Positions 1 to 8,367 of a stretch of DNA of 64,000 bases are shown here, one piece after another. Position 1 is the first letter of the stretch. The number at the start of each line of letters is the position of its first letter. Made by a program: the position numbers and the translations under genes. The DNA comes from Roseomonas marmotae (GTDB lineage Bacteria > Pseudomonadota > Alphaproteobacteria > Acetobacterales > Acetobacteraceae). The notes beneath the pieces are model-generated. The model made no database searches, was not told the DNA's origin, and worked only from the letters and a program-made list of their open reading frames with translations. The stretch spans positions 2,176,501 through 2,240,500 of the forward strand of contig NZ_CP061091.1 of assembly GCF_017654485.1 (NCBI RefSeq). Direction: 5' to 3'.

Positions 1-1118
1 CGCTGACCATCCTGGCCATGAACCTGCTCTGTGACGGGCTGCGTGACGCCGTCGATCCCCGCACCCCCGCCGCCGGCCGCCGCACGCGGCTGATCGACCG
101 CGTGTTGCCGGGTCTGCTGCCGGCCCCCGCGCCGCGGACGGATGCGGTGCTGGAGGTGCAGAACCTGACGGTGCAGATCGACACCCCGCGCGGTCCGATC
201 CGTCCGGTGCAGGAAGTCTCGCTCTCGGTCCGTCCTGGCGAGACGCTGGCCATCGTGGGCGAGAGCGGCTCCGGCAAGTCGGTGACCGCCACGGCGGTGA
301 TGGGCCTGCTGCCGCCCGTGGCGGTGCCGGTGGAAGGCCATGCCTGGCTCGAAGGCAAGGACCTGCTGCGGCTTGCGGAGCCGGAGTTGCGCGCTTTGCG
401 TGGTGGCGCGATGGCCATGGTCTTCCAGGACCCGATGAGCAGCCTGAACCCCGTGCACACCGTCGGTGCCCAGGTGGTCGAGGCCATCCAGGCCCATCAG
501 AGGATTTCCTCGGCTGAGGCCTGGGCCAAGGCCGAGGAACTCTTCAGGCGCGTCGGCATCGCCGATCCGGTCAAGCGGCTGCGGGTCTATCCGCATGAGA
601 TGTCCGGCGGCATGCGGCAGCGCGTGATGATCGCCATGGCCATTGCCAACAGGCCGAAGCTGCTGATCTGCGATGAGCCGACCACGGCGCTGGACGTGAC
701 GGTGCAGGCGCAGATCCTCGACCTGCTGAACGACCTGAAGCGCGAGACCGGCATGGGGATGATCTTCATCACCCACAGCCTGGGCGTCGTGGCGGAAGTC
801 GCCGACCGCGTGGCGGTGATGTATGCCGGCCAGGTGGTCGAGCAGGGGAGCGTGGAGGAGGTCTTCGTCAACCCGCTGCACCCCTATACCCGTGCGCTTC
901 TGGCGGCGGTGCCGGAGGGCGAGGAACCACCGGCCGGCATTCCCGGCATCGTGCCGCCGCCCCATGCCTTTCCCATCGGCTGCCGTTTCGCGCCACGCTG
1001 CTCCTTCGCCACCGCCGCCTGCGAGGCCGCTCCGCCGCCGCTGGAAGACCTCCGCGAGGAACGGCAGGTGCGCTGCATCCGCTGGCATGAACTGACGCCC
1101 ACGGAGGCCGTGGCATGA
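1..1118 (+). CDS. Peptide-type ABC transporter permease/ATP-binding fusion protein, C-terminal part (cut by left edge)
   Basis: The frame is open from base 3 without an upstream stop. Its first residues, ending in [15 protein letters not shown], match the extreme C-terminus of DppC/OppC-type permeases. After a linker of about 25 residues a complete DppD/OppD-type ATPase follows: Walker A GESGSGKS near base 255, signature MSGGMRQR near 600, Walker [13 protein letters not shown] near 660, H-loop histidine in FITHS. The C-terminal oligopeptide-transporter domain has the usual cysteine cluster (CRFAPRC, AAC, VRC). The gene therefore looks like a dppC-dppD fusion whose permease half lies outside the window. 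An ATG at 18 could be mistaken for the start, but it lies inside permease-like sequence. The stop overlaps the next start (ATGA), so the genes are translationally coupled. Role by family: inner-membrane import of peptides, nickel or similar solutes. The substrate cannot be told from this sequence. Confidence 0.87.
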   Translation, partial: LTILAMNLLCDGLRDAVDPRTPAAGRRTRLIDRVLPGLLPAPAPRTDAVLEVQNLTVQIDTPRGPIRPVQEVSLSVRPGETLAIVGESGSGKSVTATAVMGLLPPVAVPVEGHAWLEGKDLLRLAEPELRALRGGAMAMVFQDPMSSLNPVHTVGAQVVEAIQAHQRISSAEAWAKAEELFRRVGIADPVKRLRVYPHEMSGGMRQRVMIAMAIANRPKLLICDEPTTALDVTVQAQILDLLNDLKRETGMGMIFITHSLGVVAEVADRVAVMYAGQVVEQGSVEEVFVNPLHPYTRALLAAVPEGEEPPAGIPGIVPPPHAFPIGCRFAPRCSFATAACEAAPPPLEDLREERQVRCIRWHELTPTEAVA

Positions 1119-2089
1119 ACGCGCCGCTGATCGAAGCCGTCGGGCTGTCCAAGACCTTCGCGGGCAAGGGCTTCTTCCGCAAGAGCAAGCCCGTGCAGGC
1201 GGTGAAGCATATCGACGCCACCGTCGCGCGCGGCGAGGCCGTCGGGGTGGTGGGGGAGAGCGGTTCCGGCAAGAGCACGCTGGGCCGCATGATGCTTGGC
1301 CTGATGCCGGCCACAGAGGGCACCGTCCGCTTCGACGGGAAGTCGATGAACGATGCCTCCCGCGCCGAATGGCGGCGGTTGCGCCGGCGGATGCAGATCG
1401 TCTTCCAGGACCCCTATGGCAGCCTGGACCCGCGCCGCCGCGTGGGCGAGCAGATCGCGGATGGCATGTCCATCCACGGCCTGCTGCCGGCGGAGAAGCG
1501 GCGGCAGCGCGTGGCGGAGCTGCTGAACAAGGTCGGGCTGGAAGCCGCCCATGCACAGCGCTTCCCGCATGAATTCTCCGGCGGACAGCGGCAGCGCATC
1601 GGCATCGCCCGCGCGCTGTCCACCGGGCCCGACTTCCTGGTCGCGGATGAGCCGGTCTCGGCGCTCGACGTCTCCATCCAGGCGCAGGTCATCCAGCTGC
1701 TGGGCGAGCTGCGGCGGGATCTCGGGCTGGCGATGCTCTTCATCAGTCATGACCTGCCCGTCGTCGCCAATCTCTGCGACCGTGTGATGGTGATGTATCT
1801 CGGGCGGGTCATGGAGGAGGGGCCGGCACGCCGCATCTTCGCCAGTCCCGTGCATCCCTATACCCGCGCGCTGCTTTCCGCGACGCCGATGCTGGACCCG
1901 GCGCGGCGTGCCAAGCGCATCCTGTTGCCTGGCGATCCGCCCAGCCCGTCCAACCCGCCCTCCGGCTGCGTCTTCCGCACGCGCTGCGCCCATGCGCGCG
2001 ACGCCTGCGCCGAGGTGGTTCCGGAACTGCGGGCCTTTGACGGCCCCGACCGGCGGGTCGCCTGCATCCGGGCGGAAGAGATCGCCTGA
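1115..2089 (+). CDS. ABC transporter ATP-binding protein, DppF/OppF type
   Basis: A 324-residue ATPase that would pair with the preceding fusion in a peptide/nickel-type importer. Walker A GESGSGKS is at residues 47-54. The Q-loop is in VFQDPYGSLDPR, the signature is FSGGQRQRI, and Walker B is FLVADEPVSALD followed by a switch histidine in FISHD. The C-terminal oligopeptide domain has CVFRTRCAHARDAC-type cysteines. The start overlaps the previous stop by four bases, and a creatininase-family gene follows 22 bases downstream, so all three probably form one operon. Length and motifs are normal for DppF/OppF. Substrate not determinable. Confidence 0.93.
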   Translation: MNAPLIEAVGLSKTFAGKGFFRKSKPVQAVKHIDATVARGEAVGVVGESGSGKSTLGRMMLGLMPATEGTVRFDGKSMNDASRAEWRRLRRRMQIVFQDPYGSLDPRRRVGEQIADGMSIHGLLPAEKRRQRVAELLNKVGLEAAHAQRFPHEFSGGQRQRIGIARALSTGPDFLVADEPVSALDVSIQAQVIQLLGELRRDLGLAMLFISHDLPVVANLCDRVMVMYLGRVMEEGPARRIFASPVHPYTRALLSATPMLDPARRAKRILLPGDPPSPSNPPSGCVFRTRCAHARDACAEVVPELRAFDGPDRRVACIRAEEIA

Positions 2090-2111
2090 ACGCCCGTTCC
2101 CTACACCGACG

Positions 2112-2951
2112 ATGGAGTATCAACGCGTGGTCGCACTGACGAAGCCCAAGGTTCATATGGGCACGCTGACTGGGGGAGAGGGCCGTGAGGCCTATGCGAA
2201 GAACCCCATCATCCTCTTGCCCATGGGCAGCCATGAGGACCAGGGCCCGCATGCCCCGATGGGCGACTACCTGCTGGCCGAGAAAGTGGCCGAGCTGGCC
2301 GCCATCCGCGCCACCGAGGCCGGCACGCCGACCTTTGTCGCGCCTGTGCTGCCCTTCGGTGGTGCCGACTGGTTCGGGCCGATGATCGGCGGCATCGCCA
2401 TCAGCCAGGCGACGCTGACCAGCGTCATCACGGATATGGTGGCCAGCCTGCACCGCAATGGGCTGACGCGGATCATCGTCATCAACGGCCATGGCGGCAA
2501 TGTCGGCCCCATCGCCGAGGTCGCCCGCACGCTCTGGCAGGAGAAGAAGCTGGTGCTGCCCAGCCTCTATCTCTGGCGCATCGGCTACGGGCTGCTGCCA
2601 GGCATCGTCGGTGCCGAGAAGGCCAAGGCTGTCTCCGGCCACGGCGCGGACCCGCTGACCAGCATCGGCATGCATCTCTTCCCCGAGCTGATCCGCCAGG
2701 ACCTGATCCCCGAGGGCAAGGCGCTGAAGAACGACAGCGTGCTGGGCCTGCCCTATACGGGCCTGGGCACCGCCAGCTTCGACGGGGCGGAGGTCGGCCT
2801 GCCGATGGAATACGACGACACCTACCATCTCGGTGTCGCCAAGGGAGATCCGAAGCTCTGTTCGGCCGAGACCGGCGCCGCGCTGGTGGAGAAGCTGACC
2901 GATATCTGCGCCCGCTTCGCGCAGCATTTCGCCAGCAAGGTGAAGGCCTGA
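2112..2951 (+). CDS. Creatininase family protein (metal-dependent amidohydrolase fold)
   Basis: A 279-residue protein of the creatininase/creatinine amidohydrolase family, whose members open cyclic amides using a binuclear metal centre. Visible landmarks are GSHEDQGPH at 39-47, giving candidate ligands E42 and H47, then D52, and NGHGGN at 125-130. The first histidine of the usual EQHGPH motif is Q44 here, and the spacing to the aspartate is one residue shorter than in classical creatininase, so the substrate may differ. The same frame stays open upstream inside the ATPase gene, but the ATG at 2112 gives the normal family N-terminus and follows the ATPase stop by 22 bases. Its position after two ABC genes suggests it acts on the imported solute. 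This is inference. Confidence 0.85.
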   Translation: MEYQRVVALTKPKVHMGTLTGGEGREAYAKNPIILLPMGSHEDQGPHAPMGDYLLAEKVAELAAIRATEAGTPTFVAPVLPFGGADWFGPMIGGIAISQATLTSVITDMVASLHRNGLTRIIVINGHGGNVGPIAEVARTLWQEKKLVLPSLYLWRIGYGLLPGIVGAEKAKAVSGHGADPLTSIGMHLFPELIRQDLIPEGKALKNDSVLGLPYTGLGTASFDGAEVGLPMEYDDTYHLGVAKGDPKLCSAETGAALVEKLTDICARFAQHFASKVKA

Positions 2952-2955
2952 ACGT

Positions 2956-4191
2956 CTAGCGCCGCACCGGCAGCCCGGCGGCGATGGCCAGCGCCATCGC
3001 CGCCACGCAGAGCCACCAGTTCTGCCAGACGCCGAAACTGGCATAGAAGGTGACGAAGCCCGAGGCCAGGGCACCGGTCGCGGCAGCCGGCATCGCGCAA
3101 CGCGCGGCGGCAAGCCCCAGCAGCAACAGCCCCGCCGCCGCGATCAGCGTGCCGATCCATCCCAGTTCCAGCCGGATCTGCAATGGCCCGTTATGCGGGT
3201 GCAGCGGCAGCAGGCGGAGATGCGGCTGGGCGAACCAGGCCCGCAGATCCGCGCGCGTGACGGCGAGGCGGGACGGGTCCGGCTGCCCCTGGCCACCGGG
3301 GATGGCGCGGGAGGATTCCATCCCCCATCCCGCCAGCGGCTTTTCCGCGGCGCGCTGGAGCGCGAAATCCCAGATCAGCAACCGGTGGATGCCGGATGGC
3401 GGCAGGCTTTCCACCCTTGGCCCGAGGAGCCCCGTCGCGGGCCCCAGCAGTGGCGGCGTCGCCAGCACCACCGCTGCGAGCGCCCAGGCCAGGAAGCGGG
3501 GCATCGTCCGTGGCCACAGCGCCACCAGCGCGGCGGTGGCGACGCCGGCCAGGGCCGCCAGCTTCGCGGTATCGCCCGGAAGCGCCAGCAGGATGGCCAT
3601 GCCCAGCAACAGCGCGGCGGCGCGCCAGCGGCCCGGCAGGGCGGCGCCCGCCAGCAATGGCAGCATCAGGGCCATCACGGAAGCGGCGGGCTTCAGGCCG
3701 AATGCGAGCTCGGGCGGCACCTCTCGCAGCCCCCGTACGGCGGCGCGGAGCGCATTGCCGCTGAGGTGGTCGAAGAGGGCGGCGCCCAGGCCGATGGCGA
3801 GGCCGAGCAGCACCGCCAGCCCCAGGCGGCGGCGCTGCCCAGGCTCATCCTGCCGCACCGCTGCGGCGGCTGCGCCGGCCAGCAGCACCATGCCGGCCAG
3901 CACGGCGCCTTCCGAAAGGCTGCGGCGCGGGTCGATGGCCCAGAGGGCCGAGAGCATTCCCCAGCCGCCCAGCGCCAGCCCGGCCCAGAGCGGCGCGCCA
4001 CCTGGCCAGGGCCAGCGGCCACCGCGCCAGCGTGCCAGGGCGATGCAGGCCACCAGGCTGAGCAGCCCCAGTGGAGTCATGGCCTTGGATTGCAGCACTG
4101 CCGCCAGGGGCGCCAGCAGAGCACCCGCCATCAGGGGCAGGCTGGGCGTGGCCCAGCGGAAGGGAGCGTCCGGGGCGCTGGAAGAGGTCAT
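2956..4191 (-). CDS. O-antigen ligase family (Wzy/WaaL-like) polytopic membrane protein
   Basis: A 411-residue, strongly hydrophobic protein with about ten predicted membrane segments and one larger hydrophilic loop (roughly residues 255-320). The loop contains RVESLPPSGIHRLLIWDFALQ and ends in LPLHPHNGPLQIRLELG. An arginine-rich periplasmic loop followed by the H-x-H-N-x-x-L/Q-x-x-x-E-x-G pattern is typical of the Wzy_C/O-antigen ligase family, which joins lipid-linked glycans. I chose the ATG at 4191 because AAGG lies about 8 bases upstream. In-frame ATGs at 4221 and 4293 would lengthen the N-terminus. The gene is monocistronic, convergent with the creatininase (4-base gap) and divergent from the molybdoenzyme gene. 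No other glycan genes are nearby, so the glycan is unknown. Confidence 0.82.
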   Translation of the reverse strand: MTSSSAPDAPFRWATPSLPLMAGALLAPLAAVLQSKAMTPLGLLSLVACIALARWRGGRWPWPGGAPLWAGLALGGWGMLSALWAIDPRRSLSEGAVLAGMVLLAGAAAAAVRQDEPGQRRRLGLAVLLGLAIGLGAALFDHLSGNALRAAVRGLREVPPELAFGLKPAASVMALMLPLLAGAALPGRWRAAALLLGMAILLALPGDTAKLAALAGVATAALVALWPRTMPRFLAWALAAVVLATPPLLGPATGLLGPRVESLPPSGIHRLLIWDFALQRAAEKPLAGWGMESSRAIPGGQGQPDPSRLAVTRADLRAWFAQPHLRLLPLHPHNGPLQIRLELGWIGTLIAAAGLLLLGLAAARCAMPAAATGALASGFVTFYASFGVWQNWWLCVAAMALAIAAGLPVRR

Positions 4192-4328
4192 GATACTGCC
4201 TTGGGCCACATCGGGTTCCATGATGCAAGCGCGGCCCGGCGCCGCCTGAAACCTGCCGCCAGCACTCGGCCGGGAAATTTGCTCCCCACGCACGGGAGGC
4301 GCATTCTGCCCGCCTGAAGGAGGGCCTG

Positions 4329-6626
4329 ATGGTCGAAACCAAGCCGCATGCTGCGCATTGGGGCAGCTTCGATGCCGTGGTGGAGAATGGGCGCGTCGTC
4401 GCCGTGCGCCCTTTCGCGCACGACCCTCATCCTGGCGCGCTGATCCATTCGGTGCCGGATGCCGTTCATTCCCGTGTGCGGATCGACCGTCCTTATGTCC
4501 GGGCCGGATGGCTGAAGGGGGAGCGGCGTGGCTCGCTCCGCGGCAGCGATGCCTTCGTTCCGGTATCCTGGGACCATGCCGTCCGGCTGGTGGCGGAGGA
4601 AACGGCGCGGGTCCGTGGCGAGTTCGGCCATGATGCGATCCTCGGCGGCTCCTATGGCTGGTCCTCCGCTGGCCGCTTCCATCATGCCCGCAGCCAGTTG
4701 CAGCGCTTCCTCGGCCTGGGCGGTGGCTTCACCACGCAGGTGACGAACTATTCCTACGGCGCCGGCATGACGCTGATGCCGCATATCCTCGGCACAAACG
4801 AGCCGATCCAGGGCCATGTGACGGACTGGCCCAGCATCGCCCGGCATACGCGGCTGATGCTCTGCTTCGGCGGGCTGCCGCTGAAGAACGCGCTGGTGAC
4901 GGCCGGCGGGGCGGGGGCGCATGAATATGTGCCCTGGCTGCGGCAGGTGGCCGGGGCCGGCGTGCGCTTCGTCAATATCTCGCCTTTCCGCGGCGATACG
5001 CCGGACTTCCTGGAAGCCGAATGGGTGCCGATCCGCCCGAATACAGACACGGCGCTGATCCTGGGCATGGCTCACGCCATCCTGGCGGCGGGACTGGAGG
5101 ATCATGGCTTCCTGGCCTCGCATTGCGTGGGCTGGGACAAGCTGCGCCCCTATATCCTCGGCGAAACCGACGGCACGCCGAAGACACCGGAATGGGCCGC
5201 CGCCATCACCGAGGTTCCGGCCGGAACCATACGCCGGCTGGCGCTGGAAGCCGCCGGCGTGCCGAGCATGCTGACCGCCACATGGTCCACCCAGCGCGCC
5301 GAGAATGGCGAGCAGCCCTGGTGGATGCTGGTGGCGCTGGCGGCCATGCTGGGCGGCATCGGCAAGCCGGGGCAGGGCGTGGTCTTCGGCTATGGCAGTA
5401 TCAACGGCATGGGCACGCCGCGCGTCGACCTGCCCTCCGTCTCCATGCCCGGGACGCGCAACCCAGGCGGTGTCGCCATCCCCGTCGCCCGCGTGACGGA
5501 GCTGCTGGAACGGCCGGGCGAGGTGCTGCAGTACAACGGCCGCGACATTACCCTGCCGGATATCCGCATGATCTGGTGGGCCGGCGGCAATCCCTTCCAT
5601 CACCACCAGGACCTCAACCGGCTGCTGCGGGGCTGGTGCCGGGCCGATACCGTGGTGGTGCAGGAGCCATGGTGGACCGCGCCGGCCCGTCATGCCGATA
5701 TCGTGCTGCCGGCCACCACGACGCTGGAGCGGAACGACATCGGCTCCTCCTCCCATGACCGCTTCGTGCGCGCCATGCATCAGGCCATCCCGCCGCAGGC
5801 CCAGGCCCGCAACGACCACGACATGCTGGCCGACATGGCCGAGGCGCTGGGCTTCCGCGACCGCTTCACCGAGCAGCGCAACGAGGATGCCTGGCTGCGT
5901 CACCTCTATGACCGCTGGTGCGCCGCCTGTGGCCGTATGGGATTCGAGGCGCCGGACTTCGACCGCTTCTGGGCGGAAGGCTACGTGGAGACCCCGAAGC
6001 CGGACCGGGAATTCGTCCTCTTCTCCGACTTCGCCCGTGATGCCGAGGCGCACCCGCTGAACACGCCTTCGGGCAAGGTGGAGATCTTCTCCGAAACCAT
6101 CGCCGGCTTCGGCTATGAGGAGATCGGCGGGCATCCGGCCTGGCGGGCGCCGCGCGAGTATCTCGGCGCGGAGAAGGCCGCGCAGTGGCCGCTGCATCTG
6201 CTCTCCTACCAGCCCGCCACGCGGCTGCACGGGCAGCTGGACCAGGGTCGGGTTGCCGCCGCCGACAAGATCCAGGGGCGCGAGCCGATCCTGATGAGCC
6301 CGCAGGACGCTGTGGCGCGCGGCCTCTCGGACGGCGACGTGGTGCGTATCTTCAATGAGCGTGGCGCCTGCCTCGGCGGCCTGCGGATCTCGGAAGGCAT
6401 CCGCCCCGGCGTGGTGGCCATGGCCACCGGCGCCTGGTGGGACCCGGCCGGGGATGGCCTGGACCGGCATGGCAATCCGAATGTGCTGACGCAGGATGTC
6501 GGCACCTCCCGCCTGGGCCAGGGCTGCTCGGCGCAGTCCTGCCTGGTGCAGGTCGAACGCTTCGATGCGGCGCTGCCACCGGTGGCGGTGACGGAACCGC
6601 CCGCCATCGCGGAGGCCGCGGCATGA
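4329..6626 (+). CDS. Molybdopterin-dependent oxidoreductase, biotin sulfoxide / DMSO reductase (BisC/TorA) type
   Basis: A 765-residue bis-MGD molybdoenzyme. It lacks an N-terminal cysteine cluster for an iron-sulfur centre and has no Tat signal, which fits soluble cytoplasmic BisC rather than exported TorA or DmsA. The conserved GSYGWSSAGR is at 107-116 and S113 is the expected Mo-ligating serine. Other landmarks are MLGGIGKPGQG, WWAGGNPFHHHQDLNRL (cofactor binding), ATTTLERNDIGSS, and the C-terminal MopB-binding region with TRLHGQLDQG and GQGCSAQSC. By family it reduces an S- or N-oxide such as biotin or methionine sulfoxide. The stop overlaps the start of the next gene (ATGA), indicating coupling to a PhoX-like exported protein. 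Promoter probably in the 137 bases shared with the divergent ligase gene. Confidence 0.92.
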   Translation: MVETKPHAAHWGSFDAVVENGRVVAVRPFAHDPHPGALIHSVPDAVHSRVRIDRPYVRAGWLKGERRGSLRGSDAFVPVSWDHAVRLVAEETARVRGEFGHDAILGGSYGWSSAGRFHHARSQLQRFLGLGGGFTTQVTNYSYGAGMTLMPHILGTNEPIQGHVTDWPSIARHTRLMLCFGGLPLKNALVTAGGAGAHEYVPWLRQVAGAGVRFVNISPFRGDTPDFLEAEWVPIRPNTDTALILGMAHAILAAGLEDHGFLASHCVGWDKLRPYILGETDGTPKTPEWAAAITEVPAGTIRRLALEAAGVPSMLTATWSTQRAENGEQPWWMLVALAAMLGGIGKPGQGVVFGYGSINGMGTPRVDLPSVSMPGTRNPGGVAIPVARVTELLERPGEVLQYNGRDITLPDIRMIWWAGGNPFHHHQDLNRLLRGWCRADTVVVQEPWWTAPARHADIVLPATTTLERNDIGSSSHDRFVRAMHQAIPPQAQARNDHDMLADMAEALGFRDRFTEQRNEDAWLRHLYDRWCAACGRMGFEAPDFDRFWAEGYVETPKPDREFVLFSDFARDAEAHPLNTPSGKVEIFSETIAGFGYEEIGGHPAWRAPREYLGAEKAAQWPLHLLSYQPATRLHGQLDQGRVAAADKIQGREPILMSPQDAVARGLSDGDVVRIFNERGACLGGLRISEGIRPGVVAMATGAWWDPAGDGLDRHGNPNVLTQDVGTSRLGQGCSAQSCLVQVERFDAALPPVAVTEPPAIAEAAA

Positions 6627-8215
6627 TGATGCGTCGCCGGGCATGGCTCGCGGCCACTGCCGCCGCTCTGCCATTGCTGCCCGCCGCCGGGCGCGCGCAG
6701 GTCACGACGCTGGACATGCGGCCGGGTGCCATGCCGGTGAAGCCGGATGATTCCATTGCGGCGGGCTACCGGCGCAGCGTGCTGATCCGCTGGGGCGACC
6801 GAGTTATTTTCGACGCGCCGGACTGGAACCCCTTGCAGCCGACGCCGCAGGGCGCCGCGGCGCAATTCGGATGGGACGCGCGCATCTGCGCCCTGGTGCA
6901 GTCGCCGCCCGCCGCCGATGGGGTGGCGCGGGCGGTGCTCGCCGTGGCTCATCCGACCGTCGACCCCGCCATGGCCTTTCCCGATGGCCGCGACCGCCCG
7001 GCGGTGGCGGCGGCCATGCAGGGTGCCTCGCTGCTGAACCTGGAGAGGCAGGGCGGGCGCTGGATCGTCGTGGACGGTGGCTACCAGTCGCGGCGACTGA
7101 CCGCGGAAACGCTTTGCCGCATCTCTGGCCCGGCGGCCGATACGGTGGGGAGCACGGTGCAGGGGCTGCTGGGCATTACCGGTGGCTGCGCCACTCCATG
7201 GGGCACGTTGCTGCTGGGTGAGGATGATCCGGCACCCTGGCTGACCCGGCTGCGGAACCTGGATGCCCGCTTCTCCGATGGCCTCCGCTTCGGCTGGGTG
7301 GCGGAGCTGGACCCGCTGGATCCGCAGTCGATCCCGGCCAAGCGCACTGCGCCCGGCCGTTTCCCGCGGGGGGATCTGGCAGCCGCTCTGGCGCCGGACG
7401 GGCGCGCGGTGGTCTATATGACGGACCGGCGCGCCTTCGGTTATCTGTTCCGCTTTGTCTCCACCGGGCCGGCCAATGCGCCGGACGCGCTGGATGCCGG
7501 AACCCTCGCCGTCGCGAGGCTGGAAGGCGCCGGCCTGACCTGGACGCCGCTGCCCGAGGGTGCCGGAACCGCGCTGAATGCCGTCACCGCCGCCTCGCAA
7601 GTGGCGGCCACCCCCTTCGATCTGCCCTCCGGCCTCGCGATCGACCCGCGCTCCGGACGCCTCTACATGGCGTGCCGGGGAAATGCGGCGCGCCGGCCGG
7701 AGCAGGTGGATGCGCTGAACCCGCGCGCAGGCAGCAGCGGCGGCCATATCGTCGAGATCGTGCCGGAAGGCGGCGACCACGCCGGGGGGCGTGCCTCGGC
7801 CAGCCTGTTGCTGCTGGGCGGCCATCCCCCGGCACGGTTCGGCCTGCCGCCCGGCGCCTGGCCGGACGCGCCGTCCACGCTGACGGTGGATCAGCGCGGG
7901 CGGCTCTGGATCGGCACCGATCATGCCGGATGGGTGGGGGCGGCGCCGGATACGCTCTGGGGCTGCGACACGCAGGGGCCGGGGCGGGGTTTCCCCCTGC
8001 CGCTCTATGGGGCGCCACGCGGCGCGGCGATCGGCGGTGCAGCACTGAGCCCCGATGGCCAGGCCCTCTTCGCGGTGGCACGCACCCCGGGCGCCGAGCC
8101 CGGAGCGAGCTTCGTCAACCCCGGCACCCGCTGGCCGCAGTTCGACCCGGCATTGCCGCCGCGCAGCACGCTCATGTCCGTCGCGCGGCAGGACGGCGGG
8201 GCGGTGGGGGGCTGA
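6623..8215 (+). CDS. PhoX-like (DUF839) exported protein with altered metal-site motifs
   Basis: A 530-residue protein resembling the PhoX/DUF839 beta-propeller family. The N-terminus MMMRRRAWLAATAAALPLLP followed by AAGRAQ looks like a Tat or Sec signal with twin arginines and an alanine-rich core. Family landmarks are ATPWGTLLLGEDD (around 192-204), GWVAELDPLDPQSIPAKRTAPGRF (around 228-250), DRRAFGYLFRFVS, and late in the protein a TVDQRGRLWIGTD segment. In phosphatase-active PhoX the GRF motif runs on as KHEGA. Here it reads PRGDLA, so the His-Glu pair is missing. The cysteine of the NCxGG element is also displaced. It may therefore be a PhoX relative without phosphatase activity. ATG at 6623 overlaps the previous stop; three consecutive ATGs make the exact start uncertain by two residues. 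Confidence 0.72.
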   Translation: MMMRRRAWLAATAAALPLLPAAGRAQVTTLDMRPGAMPVKPDDSIAAGYRRSVLIRWGDRVIFDAPDWNPLQPTPQGAAAQFGWDARICALVQSPPAADGVARAVLAVAHPTVDPAMAFPDGRDRPAVAAAMQGASLLNLERQGGRWIVVDGGYQSRRLTAETLCRISGPAADTVGSTVQGLLGITGGCATPWGTLLLGEDDPAPWLTRLRNLDARFSDGLRFGWVAELDPLDPQSIPAKRTAPGRFPRGDLAAALAPDGRAVVYMTDRRAFGYLFRFVSTGPANAPDALDAGTLAVARLEGAGLTWTPLPEGAGTALNAVTAASQVAATPFDLPSGLAIDPRSGRLYMACRGNAARRPEQVDALNPRAGSSGGHIVEIVPEGGDHAGGRASASLLLLGGHPPARFGLPPGAWPDAPSTLTVDQRGRLWIGTDHAGWVGAAPDTLWGCDTQGPGRGFPLPLYGAPRGAAIGGAALSPDGQALFAVARTPGAEPGASFVNPGTRWPQFDPALPPRSTLMSVARQDGGAVGG

Positions 8216-8238
8216 GCCGCAGCGCCCTGGCCCTCCTC

Positions 8239-8263
8239 GGCCGCCGCCATGCGGTTGGCGGCC
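8239..8263. terminator. Hairpin downstream of the PhoX-like gene
   Basis: GGCCGCC at 8239-8245 pairs perfectly with GGCGGCC at 8257-8263 across an 11-base loop, 24 bases after the stop of the PhoX-like gene. No T-run follows, so intrinsic termination is only possible, not shown. Confidence 0.35.
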
Positions 8264-8367
8264 TTCCCTGTGCCGGACCGGCAGGGATGGATCGGTGGCC
8301 GGGTTGCATGCGCGGGGATTGCCCCCGAGACTAGCGCAGTCTTGCCAGACTGAGGATCGCCGCACTG

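Noticed and set aside
4188..6674. An 828-codon open frame on the minus strand antisense to the molybdoenzyme gene
   Set aside because: High-GC shadow frame: it mirrors the codon positions of a clear molybdoenzyme and has no recognisable domain.
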